A stretch of DNA of 64,000 nucleotides, taken from positions 27,206,001 to 27,270,000 of the forward strand of contig NC_092674.1 in the NCBI RefSeq assembly GCF_964355755.1. Direction: 5' to 3'. How positions within the stretch are numbered: position 1 is the first letter of the stretch; every line of letters starts with the position of its first letter. This DNA comes from Antedon mediterranea. Taxonomy: Eukaryota > Echinodermata > Crinoidea > Comatulida > Antedonidae. The notes beneath the pieces are model-generated. The model was not told the origin of the DNA. It saw nothing but the letters and a program-made list of their open reading frames with translations, and searched no databases. Both the position numbers and the translations under genes were made by a program. Of this stretch, positions 22,720 through 33,300 are shown piece after piece.

Positions 22720-24972
22720 TCATACAGCATTTGTTCCAGGCTCTTCCCCGACAATGTAAGCCGTACAACAAATACAACAACAAAACAAACCCATAGTAAT
22801 ATAGATGGCAGTGTTTAGCCAGAACGCAAAATAGTACACGACACCACTACAGTAGTTGTCAGCGTAAACATCACGGGTATCAACTTTGCCTCCGTATATC
22901 CACATATTTCCTGAAAAACAAGGAATTAAACTTTCTACAGTAATGGTTTGGGAGCATGTGCAAAAGTTGTGATATGCTCTGTTGTGAAAAAAAAAACAAA
23001 AAAGGTTTACATTTATATAAAAATCATTTCTACTAAAATTAAGCAGATATAGCAAATATACCAATATCCTATAATATTATATAGCAATATCCAATAACAC
23101 TAAACAATATCCCATAATAAAATATTCATATCCCATAATAAAATACTGTAGACTATTCCTTAATAATTCATATAACAAGAATATCACATAATAATTTAAC
23201 AAGAATATCCCATAATATAAACACAATCCTATAATATTGTGAATAATTTGAACTTACCCACTATAAACCACGCAAAAAGAAAACATCCAACAAGATGCGT
23301 GAACAGCCCTTGTTTGGCAGTATTACTGCTCTCTTGATCCCGCCACGTAGTCAATCGCACCCAAAGATCTATGACTATTTTTAGAACTGTGAAGGTGCCG
23401 CCAATGATCAGGTAAACTGGAATGTACATCTCTCCGGGACAGTCATTTTTGTAAGTTAAGCCTAAAATTCAGATTAATTTTAATCTTTTTTCTCGAAAAA
23501 GACATTATTCTGATGTGATGGATTGAATTAACATGCAGTAGGTAAACGTGTTGTCAGGCCGCGAGAATAGGCGATTACTTTATTCAGTTTCAAATCATGT
23601 TCTTACATATTACCAATGTCAGCAATATTTGTTGGATTTTATGGATAATAATTAATATACAAGGCCAGCACTCGCATACATTGATGTACTGTACTAGAGA
23701 CACTAGAGAGATGGACACCGGAGAGAGGAACTGGCTGTCACAATGGCAGATAGGAAGTTATGGAGGAATCTAGTCATATAAGTTCGAGTATGTCCCGGCG
23801 GACTAAGTATAATAATCATTCACAATAAGTTTGCATTGTGTCTATTGTATAAAACTGAGGTTGATAAAGTATATAAAAAAAGGCACACTGAAAAACACAT
23901 TGTAAATTTAGAAAAAAACGAAGCGAAACGATCATATTAAAAAATCTTTCAGAAATTTTGTTGTACCTTTATACTGGATTTTATAATGGAATGAAATAAA
24001 AGTTAAAAAAAAATAAAAAGTTCTATGACTTTTTGAAGTAAACTTACCAATTACAATCATGGCAACAGGAATAGCTAGAATGACTCCCATCATTATTGTA
24101 CAGGCAACTAAGAAAGGAAAAAATATATATAAATGTGATATAAATATTTCAGGGGACACCTCAAACATCACTGTTCGTTTCAACAACATATTTTCAGTGT
24201 TGTGGTTTCACAGCAATTTATAACTTACATGTTTTTAACAATATCATTACAATCTTTGCAAGAAACTCAACGATTCCTGATGAACCAGCCTTGGCTTCTT
24301 TAATCTCACCGAAAATTGCCTGGTACGATGGTGGCGCATCTACAAATAATCAAAGATAAATTTTTATATATTCACTGATCGTAAAGGCATTCCATTGTAC
24401 AATTCCCCTTCAGCACTATTTGATATTTAATTAGCACATGGAGGTCTGTTTTATACCTCCATGATTAGCACTATTATTTTTACATATTTTTAATATAAAA
24501 TAGTTATACAGAGGCTTCAATTTACTGTGTACTTTAATTTATCTTATAACATTTTAATGTTAATAGTGTACTTAGTTTTGGAAATTACCTTTTTGTACTT
24601 GATCATAAGTTGGTGGAGCAGATTGTTGACGCCAATATCCTGGCGGTGGGTTGTCTGAATCCTGTATGTAGGGGAAGGGATATAAGAACGGGACTAGCAC
24701 TTTATAAATCAGTACATTTTTATATTGGCCATGTCAGCTGGCTAAAGTTCTATCAAATCTAGGCCTAGCCTATAAGGCCAGCCTGTGTGTGATGTGTCTT
24801 TCCTAGCTTAGCTAGCCAGCTAGGCTAGGGCCTAGCCATCATAGAGATTATAATATCTCTATATGCCATGGCCTCTAGCCTAGAACTTTACTAAATACTT
24901 GGCCTAGCCTAGCTAGTAAGCTAACCCATCAATATACTTTAAAATAAACGAACTGACCATTGCTAATTCCAT
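22720..24972 (-). CDS. TMEM272-like four-pass membrane protein with two PPxY motifs (copy 1)
   Basis: Six coding exons: 24958-24972, 24589-24661, 24229-24339, 24048-24107, 23258-23461, 22720-22910. They give 217 residues with all phases consistent. The start is MELAM in a 15-nt first exon. The cytoplasmic N-terminus has APPTY and APPSY (WW-domain/NEDD4-type ligands), followed by FGEIKEAKAGSSG. Hydrophobic segments: about 52-86 (one or two passes, ILAIPVAMIVIG), 98-121 (YIPVYLIIGGTF), HLVGCFLFAWFIVG, and a last one ending GLFCCCICCTAYIVG, which is Cys-rich and probably palmitoylated. A conserved W-I-Y-G...Y-C motif lies in the loop before the last TM. Relatives are annotated as transmembrane protein 272-like; the function is not established. 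First donor is GTCAGT, unusual but GT. Confidence 0.8.
24430..24471. mobile_element. Micro-foldback insertion 3 (26 bp) with 8-bp direct repeats
   Basis: ATTAGCAC (24430-24437), then a 26-bp element with arms ATGGAGGT/ACCTCCAT, then ATTAGCAC (24464-24471). The duplication is perfect. It lies in intron 2 of the TMEM272-like gene. Confidence 0.75.
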
Positions 24973-25697
24973 TTCTGTTATTTAAAATAGCTCAGCCGCT
25001 AACCAAACTTTAGCCTAGCCCCCACCCACACTACACGACTTTCCCGCCAGTCATACAGTACCGGCCTAGGTGGTAGGTTCTGTTATTTTTGTTGATTGCT
25101 CAAGCGCATCGCAATAATTTAATTCGTTGTTCTGCTGCCACCAATCATTATATTAGAGAGCAGACCACTGATATTGGGTGGTAACTTTATAAAAAAAAGT
25201 GTAACGGTCATACAAAAATACATTTTAAATACGTATTTAGCTTTCAATTTGTATTTATTTATTTTTATTGTTACAAGCAGTATATATATTTGTAAATTTT
25301 TACATCTAAATTAAATTTAATCACTAAATCATTAACTATTAACTGTGTAAATGTCTACTTTTATTGAAAATATCAATGACTCCTGAAAGATTTCTCTATC
25401 TAAATTACAAGAAAAAGTCAAGCAAAATTAAAGGGTTCTCGGAGCGGAATCTCTCAGAGTGTACCCCACTGCCTTAAAAAACGCTGCCAAAACACCATTA
25501 GCTATATCAGGCCTTGTCTTTTAAGGCGAGCGAGTGTGATCACTCACCTAACACTCCTAAAAGTTGAAACTGCCCTTTGAGGAGTGTGATTTACAACACG
25601 CTTAAATTTGATAAACTTCTACACACCAACATACAAACAGCACACCTACAGCACCCCTGAATGTATTGAGGAGTGCAATTTGTAGCACACCTATAAT
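24973..25697. other. Short intergenic stretch upstream of the first TMEM272-like gene
   Basis: Probable promoter side of the gene that starts at 24972. I see no exon. A loose repeat of GGAGTGTGAT(T/C) motifs is present around 25550-25690. Confidence 0.45.
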
Positions 25698-26423
25698 CTA
25701 TATATAATTCTTGTACAGCGTTTGGCAAATCTTGCAACATTTGACAACAGCAGATAAACCCGCTAAGATGTAAGTGACATTTGTCAGCCAAAAAAGCAAA
25801 CTTGTAGACAGTTCCATTACAATAGTTATCTGTCCGGACATCATCAGTATTTACGTCAGTTCCGTAAATCCACACATTTCCTAAAAACGATAATGATAAC
25901 TACGTTAATTCATATTTGCATGCAGGAACATTGGGACGTGATTACTCGCTTCCCACCTAGACACAGGTTTGATGAATTAAGGTTCAGGTCACAAAACGAC
26001 GACACATCGATTGACCCGACCTAGGTTGGTCGTCAAAAATCGAAAGCTCCTATCACCTATTCCAATATTTGTGACTAGAGAAAACGAACACCCTATACAC
26101 CAAATCAGTACACATAATAGGGTCTAGAAAACTCAGATCTCAGATATATCTGAGTTTTCTAGATATAGTATAGTAAAAAATTCCTATACTCACCAGCAAT
26201 AAACCAAGTAAATATATAGAGCCCTACGACAACGCAACAAATGTACCAGCAATTGTACGTCTGATATGTGCGTTTATGTCAATCTTACCATCATGTATGT
26301 TGGCCAGTAATTTTTTATTGGTTTGTACGAGATACAGGTAGATAGCAATCATATATTCAACCAATGCAAATGCTCCACTAACGATAAGATATATCGGTAT
26401 GTACCCTTCGGTAGGACATTCAA
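25698..26423 (-). pseudogene. Decayed TMEM272-like copy (last two exons only)
   Basis: Exon-5-like sequence at 26194-26423 begins after an AG acceptor (VECPTEGYIPIYLIVSGAFA). It is 230 nt long, where the intact copies have 204 and 210, so the frame breaks. After the break another frame resumes CCVVVGLYIFTWFIAG and a GTGAGT donor. The terminal exon at 25698-25880 starts NVWIYGTDVNTDDV but has one extra T in a T run (six T, expected five) just after YKFAF. Restoring the frame by eye continues the family TM pattern. I see no exons 1-4 upstream. Homopolymer sequencing errors could explain the second break only. Confidence 0.7.
26123..26163. repeat. Inverted repeat with 16-bp arms
   Basis: TCTAGAAAACTCAGAT (26123-26138) and ATCTGAGTTTTCTAGA (26148-26163) can form a hairpin with a 9-nt loop. 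No flanking direct repeat. It lies just downstream of the decayed exon 5 on the minus strand. Confidence 0.7.
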
Positions 26424-26940
26424 CTATGTAAATAGATCCTTAAAATACCAAAACCAAATAAATGAATTATAAAATAAAATAACTATAACAAGCGTGGTCA
26501 TGTTTACAGTAATTAAAAAAAAACATAGCATCATAATCTTGAGGAAGAAGAACACGCTTATTACGTATAGTAATGAAACAACATAATCTTCTTTGGGGAT
26601 GCACCAGATTCCAACCCAGTGCTGTATCTGCACATATGACAATATTTAACCTGTATCATAGGCACATTCCGTAATACGGCATATCTCATGAGTTTCACAT
26701 GCGATTCCTTATGGAAGGTTAAGCTAATAATAATCTTACCTTTTGTGATGTCATTGTGCTTGGTATTCACCTTGTATGGTCGTTAGAAGAATAGAATAGG
26801 CCTAGGATCACAATTATAAACAGTTTAATTATTTATATCTCATTTTAGTTTCAGTTTACTCCTTTGAAATATAATCTCACCCTGGTCTTTTTACTCAGAT
26901 AAACACTTTGAATAATGACGTATCTAAGCATACACTTTTA

Positions 26941-27095
26941 TGGGCCACTATGAGTTAGGGCATTGGACTAGCAATGCAGAGGTTGTGGGTTCAAGCTTCG
27001 GTCCGGTCAGTTCAGTCCTTGAGCATTCTTTATCCACTTTACTACTCCTCACCCAGGTGACAAATGGGTGGTATTTAAGTACTGGGAAAATAATT
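26941..27095 (+). mobile_element. tRNA-derived SINE-like element
   Basis: It has a tRNA-like head with A-box-like TGAGTTAGGGCATTGGA and B-box-like GGGTTCAAGCTTC. A body with CTCACCCAGGTGACAAATGGGTGG follows, a block typical of SINE tails in marine animals. Ends are not sharply defined. Confidence 0.5.
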
Positions 27096-27157
27096 CAGAC
27101 TCAGGGGAAGAGATGAGTGGCATACAAAGAAAACAGAGAAGAATGTGAAAGTTTTAT

Positions 27158-27455
27158 GTAGCAACATGGAACTTACGGTCGATGATGGACACCCCTACCA
27201 CTTCACTCAATTAGACCAGAAAGAAGTGCATTCATTGCTAAAGAGCTTTTGCGTAACAATGTAGAAATAGCTGCCCTCTTTGACTCAAGACTCCTAGTTG
27301 ATGGTCAATTGGTTGATTGGTTAAAGGTCTGGTTATACCAACTTCTGGAAAGAACAAGGCCAATACATGGCTGGCCCAGTAGCGTGCACAAATTTGAGTT
27401 AGTGTTTACCGACCGAATGGCCGACCAGCCAACTGACCGAAATAATGAGCTTTAG
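27158..27455 (+). mobile_element. LINE endonuclease fragment, decayed
   Basis: VATWNLRSMMDTP, then after a frame break RPERSAFIAKELL and NNVEIAALFDSRL. This matches the start of the apurinic-type endonuclease domain of non-LTR retrotransposons (pattern TWNVRT...RP...A..EL.R...DI.AL.E.RL). The catalytic E is replaced by D (LFDSRL), and frames are broken after about 30 residues. Confidence 0.6.
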
Positions 27456-29043
27456 AGTCGCATTTGCACGTGACTAAAGACCAGCAACGACGAATTCACA
27501 GGGTGGCAATTACAGTTAGATGAGAAGGAAGCCTTTTATCGGGAGCTAGATATTTGGATTGGAAATCAAACAACATTGAACACCAAAATGATATTTTTTA
27601 CAGAATTTTTATTTAAACGTTTGTAAATGAATTTTAATTAAGAATTACATTACCACCGATTCATAATTTGTTTATTCTATTTACTACTGCCACAGATACA
27701 AAATATACATTTAATATTTTAAGATATAAATACAGTTCTAAATATACATAACACTTTCTATTTAGGATGAATATAAGACACGCCTTTGGTGTAGATCAAA
27801 CATATTGATTATAGAGAGAAAAAAAACACCCTTTCTAAATAAACAAAAACTTATTTAACAAAAATGAAAAATTTATAAAAGCATTCTACAACAAAACACT
27901 TCAAATAAATTCAGTTTGCAATTATGATTAAATGTTAACTATTAAAAAGAAAGGGGCGAAACACGGATTTTTTCATATATTATTATTCTGTAAAAACTAG
28001 CGCTACCCTCTTGATTCACCCTTGCTATAGCAGGTCTGTCACGATTCTAATAAATTTTACCAAAATATTTTTCTGATTTTAAATTTAACTAAGGCTATTA
28101 AAGCTTCTTTTCGATTTGAACTTACTGATCAGACACAGTGGCCGATATTTATTGAAATAAAATAAAAAATTAATTCTTGTTTATTTCCCTATAAATGTTT
28201 TCTTTGGTGGAATTGTTGAACTTTTGGAATTTCAATTACAATTTATTAATGGTTCAGTAGAACAAAAGAGTAACACCTATTTTATGGTTAGAGCAAATGG
28301 AAGGAAATCTAAAAACTGTATGAAAGGGTGTGTGTGAGCCGTGAAACCTATTACATTTACATGATTGAATAGTGTAATGTGCAATAGTGGAGAGTTGAAT
28401 ACTTTAGAGTGCAATAGTATAATTAATAAATATACGGTATATAAAATAAGACTGAATACAAATTCAATGGAATAAAAACATATTACAATATTTAAAATAT
28501 AAGTTGTCATGAGTTGAAATATTTAGTATTATTAATGTACGAGGCATAGAGGTATTCTCTAGCATAATCAAAACTAGAGATTCAACTGATTTTAACACGG
28601 TATTCTGTTTTTTACAGAATGCATCTTATTTACAGAATGTATTCTGTTTACTACTGTCTATAGCTTTGGCACCATCTGTTGGCTTACGTCATTGTTTTAA
28701 ATAAACTAACCTTTAGTATATTTTGTTAATTTTTTGGCATTCTGATATATAAACCTAAATTATCATGATCATCAAATGTGTACTATAATAAATAAAGATT
28801 ATGACATTCATTATAGAAATAAATATATAATTTACTACAAAAGAATATAAATTTGTAATTAATCAAATTCATCAAGTCCATGATAAGAAATATATAGATA
28901 CTGCTTCTAAGTATATAATAAAAATATCATTTATAAATAAATAAGAAATGTCCTCATTGTCCAACAAAGTGTTAAATTGGAATTTCAATCCGAGTTTAAT
29001 ATAAGGTACAAATATGGAAGCTTTCCAGTTATAATCTTACATC

Positions 29044-29089
29044 CAGGGATGTCACCAGCTTTTTGGAGTGCTGGTCGGCAAATTCCGCC

Positions 29090-29125
<36 letters not shown>

Positions 29126-30135
29126 ACACCCCCCCGGGGTATACCCCCGGGGGTTGTCGTTATTTTAGCGAAACATAAAGAATTATGAAAATAAATAACA
29201 ACAAATTGCGTCAGGTCTAGGCCTAACCTTGTACCACCGGGGAGTCGCCGTTAATATTCGCGAAAACAAAAAAACGCATACGAAATGAATAGCAATAGTT
29301 CGCGTCAGGCTTAGGCCTAGACTTGGTAGACACTACGACCACTACTAGGCCTAGCCAAGGCTTAGATAGATGCCCCAAAATCTGAATTCCACAAAAACAG
29401 GCGCTTCCTTATTTAGCGTATTCGCGAATTCCGGATTTTTTGTTTCACAACTGTGCGGCAAGCATGTAGTGCATGGCCGGCAAGAACAGACACGTGTTTA
29501 TCCAGGGACGTGTAATTATTGTACCATGCTCGACGAACATTAACGAACGAACTTGCCGGGTCTCACTGAACCATGCGCATGTTTTTTTATTTTTTTTAAT
29601 AGTTCGTAGAGTACAAAAATGTAAAACTAGTAACATAATATAATTAAAGCAGGGTGACAAAACATTCAGCAATTAAAAATTATTTTGTTTGGGTCTATGT
29701 AGTTGTACATTTTTAATTACTGCGTACTTGTTTGTATTTTTAATCTGTGCAAAATAAAACGCTTGAATGGTCGCTTTGTGAACTTTAAACTTGTACACTG
29801 TGCTGTGTAGCACGTTGTTCGCCATGACTCACAAGCTGTAACAATGAATACCAGGGCAGGGTAGGCCTGGTATTGTGTTACAAATAAAGTAATGTACGTA
29901 ACCACGGAAACATTTGCTGTAGTCTTTTGTCTTATCTATATGAGGCTAGCTTGTCTGTAATTAACGATGTGCTAGGTAAAATGTTTCAGTACGAATTTTA
30001 GTAAGGCCTAGGCCTAATATAAATATCGTAATGATTAATAAATAATAGTGGTGGTCGGCAGCCTGTAAATCCTGGTCGGAAATGTTGAGTGCTGGTCGGG
30101 GCCGACCAGCGCCGACCAGCGTGGTGACATCCCTG
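29044..30135. mobile_element. 1.1-kb non-autonomous terminal-inverted-repeat element
   Basis: Left end CAGGGATGTCACC(AGC), right end GGTGACATCCCTG. Inside, the ends carry further inverted blocks (GTGCTGGTCGGC and repeated GCCGACCAGC). TACATC directly flanks both ends, a likely 6-bp target duplication. No transposase. A run of 31 G lies at 29094-29124, followed by a CCCCCCCGGGG...CCCCCGGGGG palindrome. Confidence 0.75.
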
Positions 30136-30381
30136 TACATCATTTACACAAGACAATCTGAACCGAATTTAAGAAAGATTGTCAAAGAATATACAGTATA
30201 GTATGTCTACCTGTAAGCTTGATATTATTCTAATGCTGTGATGAGACAATTTTTATTTTATCAATCCACAAATCGTGTAAAATAGAATATTTGGCTCCAA
30301 TATTAGAAGAATAGATTTATTATACATATCTTGATAGGCATGCTTAAAGGTGCAACGAGACAGGACATCGTCGTTTAAGAT

Positions 30382-33300
30382 TTAACTGTTTTCACTGGTA
30401 CCTCCAGACACCCCGGCTGCACAGGCAGCACAACAGAAACAGCAGCACAGCAGTCCGAGTATGATGTATGTGGAGTTCAACAACCAAAACGAAAAGTAAT
30501 ACAAGGTTCCGTTACAGTAGTTAAGCGCGTTGACGTTGTCGGTGTTCGGGTCGGTCCCATATATCCATACATTTCCTGCAAAAAAGGGTAAGATTAACAT
30601 TGGTGAGAGAAAACACATGTGTAAAACTTTATGTTACAAAAAATGTGATGTGCCCATATTTAGACATGATGTCATATCACTACCATATTTGGGCACATCA
30701 GTTTTTTGTTTGATAGCGGAGATAGAACTTAACTATCCAGGTATGTCTAGACATATAACATCGGGATACTGTACATAGTTGCCGTTGCAGTGATCCATAC
30801 ACGTTTTTTGCGGCACATCCATCGTTGCTGCATAGATCTGCATAATCATATTTTGGGCACTAGTATTTATTGTTATACAAATGAAAATAACAGGTCTTTT
30901 ACTTTACATAACTCTATTCGATTAAAAGTCTTTCACCACAAAAATCCTCTTACAGGCCTAGAACATCGGTAAACTTTTCGCGATTAGGAATTATTGTAGA
31001 ACACTTTATATGATTAAGAACTAGTTACGTATGTTTATGTTCCTTGGGACGTGTTTCCTCACCAGTTATTCTGGATTCGAGATCCACACCTAATTATCAC
31101 TAGCTACTTCTAAATTCACCAGCAATGAACCAGGCAAAGAGGAAGCAACCAAAGAGGTTACTACAAGTTCCTTGCTTGGTCACCTAATTATCACTAAGCT
31201 ACTTCTAAACTCACCAGCAATGAACCAGGCAAAGAGGAAGCAACCAAAGAGGTAACTACAAGTTCCTTGCTTGGTCACATAATTATCACTAAGCTACTTC
31301 TAAACTCACCAGCAATGAACCAGGCAAAGAGGAAGCAACCAAAGAGACTACTACAAGCTCCTTGCTTAGACATCTGATTATCCTCTCCATCTTCAGTTCT
31401 TCTCTTCGACCACCGAGAACAAAGATCCATTAAGTTTTTGGCGATTGTAAATGCGCCGCCAACAATCAGGTATATGGGTATTTTATCCTGAGCTGGGCAG
31501 TCATCTTTATAAACAGCGCCTATACACAATAAAAGAAGTAAAATGTATAAGTTTGTTGTTATATAGTCTGGGCTCCAGACGGAGTTCTGTAAAAATTAAA
31601 ATATTTTTGCACATATGGCGTTTCATACGTGCATTACTTGAGTTTGGATACTCCGTCTGGGGAAACACGCATAAGTCATGTGGTTTGACACCAAGAATTC
31701 TTGGTGCATAAATTATCCAGTTGACTAGTTTCAGCCGCATGCCATTGGCTACTCACTCGTACGTCGTTTTAATATTCATATATCAGAATTTCAAAGACTC
31801 AACGTCTAAAGACGATGCGCATGCGCTATATTACGTTTAGACAATGTGTACTTGGGTACATTGATGAAAGTTTCTGAAGGCTAAAAATGATTTTATATGC
31901 CTAGTAGTCTGGTAAACATTTGATGAGATTTTTCCAAAGAACATGAAAACTCGTCTTGATATGATAGGCTAGCTTCTCCGCCAAATCAAACATTGAATGG
32001 ATCATTTATTATGCGGAGAAAATTTGATTTAATTCCCACCCAGATTCAGACCCTTTCCTGTTCTGTGTGGTGGTGTAGCCCTGTTGTGTGCCGGTCGGTG
32101 GTGGTATGTACCTTGATTGGCGTTTTATTTGGCAGGTCATACGTACGAGTTGAGTAGCCCTACGAAGGAGGCCTAGGCCAGGACTAAACAATTAATAAAC
32201 AAAACAACTTGGCAACACGATTTAATATTTCAACAGTTGTTCAGTCTCGTCGTACATTCAGCACTGCACACTGTACGTACGTACTCGATCTTTTTCATTT
32301 TGAAACAAAATGATCATTGGTTGATTCGAAATCCATACATACAGCCCGCCCCATATAGCCAAATAAGGTATGATAACCTACATCATTCTTATCGGATGTT
32401 TTCGGTTTGCAAATCGATTTCTATACGTGTTTCACAAGTCTGTATTTTCAGACAAAAATCGCGGTCGAAATAAAAACAAATAAATAAAAAAAAGAAAGAC
32501 AATAAATACAGACTTGGGGCAAGTCTAGTTGTTATACTGTAATTTTGATTTTATTTATTTTAGCAGACATTCAACAACATATCAAATAATTTATACAGGA
32601 AATTATTTGAAAAAAAATAATGTCCAAGTTTTCAGTGGAAATATTTACACATGAGAAAACCTGATCTTGGATTTGAACCAAGTAGCCTAGATTGACAAGC
32701 ATGAACCAGCTTTTTTCTTACCTATAACAATCATTGTGATGGGCACAGCCAGGATTAACGCCATCATAATGGTGCAACACACTAGAAAAAAAAAGAAATG
32801 AAAAAAAAAAAAAAGTGAGATTTCTTGAGTTGACACAACAAATGTACTTATTTTTTATGTTTAATAAAACACTTTACTAAAATATTGAGTTTTGATTAGA
32901 TGGAGAATTGGTGTGACTTTGAATAATGCATTGTGATTGGTTGATTTTGGTTTATTTCTTTTTTATACTGGGTGACATTATTTCCCAGAGACCTCAGGCC
33001 CATGACCATCACACTGTGCTTCTTTCGTATTGTATAGAAAGTTTTTTATGGTGCATATACATAGGACCAAGAGCTTTACCTCCATCTGAAAGACGAGGTG
33101 ATTAGAATAAAGAAAGAAAACATGGTTTCAAACCTATGGATCTGATATGTCTACCAGTTGCTGGGCGTGTACCCAAATTCACTTCTCCATTTGTAGGAAA
33201 ACATTAAAACAGGAATTAAAATAAAATAATAATTTAATACTTACATGTGTTCAGTAGGATAAGAAGCAGTTTTACCAGGAAGTCAACCAATCCAGAGGAA

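Larger units (their letters stand above)
26424..30381. other. Gene-free region rich in transposon remnants
   Basis: It contains a SINE-like tRNA-derived segment (26941-27095), a LINE endonuclease fragment (27158-27455), long AT-rich DNA without exons (27460-28960) and a 1.1-kb inverted-repeat element (29044-30135). Confidence 0.6.

Noticed and set aside
26240-26290. A 28-nt intron (GTAAG...CAG) rescuing the decayed TMEM272-like exon
   Set aside because: It is too short for a normal spliceosomal intron, and removing it does not restore the family frame. A frameshift is simpler.
31601-31711. Reverse-transcriptase-like peptide (IRALLEFGYSVWGN) on the plus strand
   Set aside because: A short match to the L..P.LEY...VWG pattern only, with no neighbouring LINE motifs in frame, so it is too weak to call.
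32660-32700. tRNA-like T-arm (minus strand, CTTGG TTCAAAT CCAAG)
   Set aside because: There is no matching 5' acceptor strand, D arm or anticodon arm at the right spacing. It is at most a SINE trace.
33064-33085. A 6-nt microexon (CAG-ATGGAG-GTAAAG, minus strand) between exons 3 and 4 of the second TMEM272-like gene
   Set aside because: It would keep frame, but nothing like it is present in the first copy, and such short motifs occur by chance.
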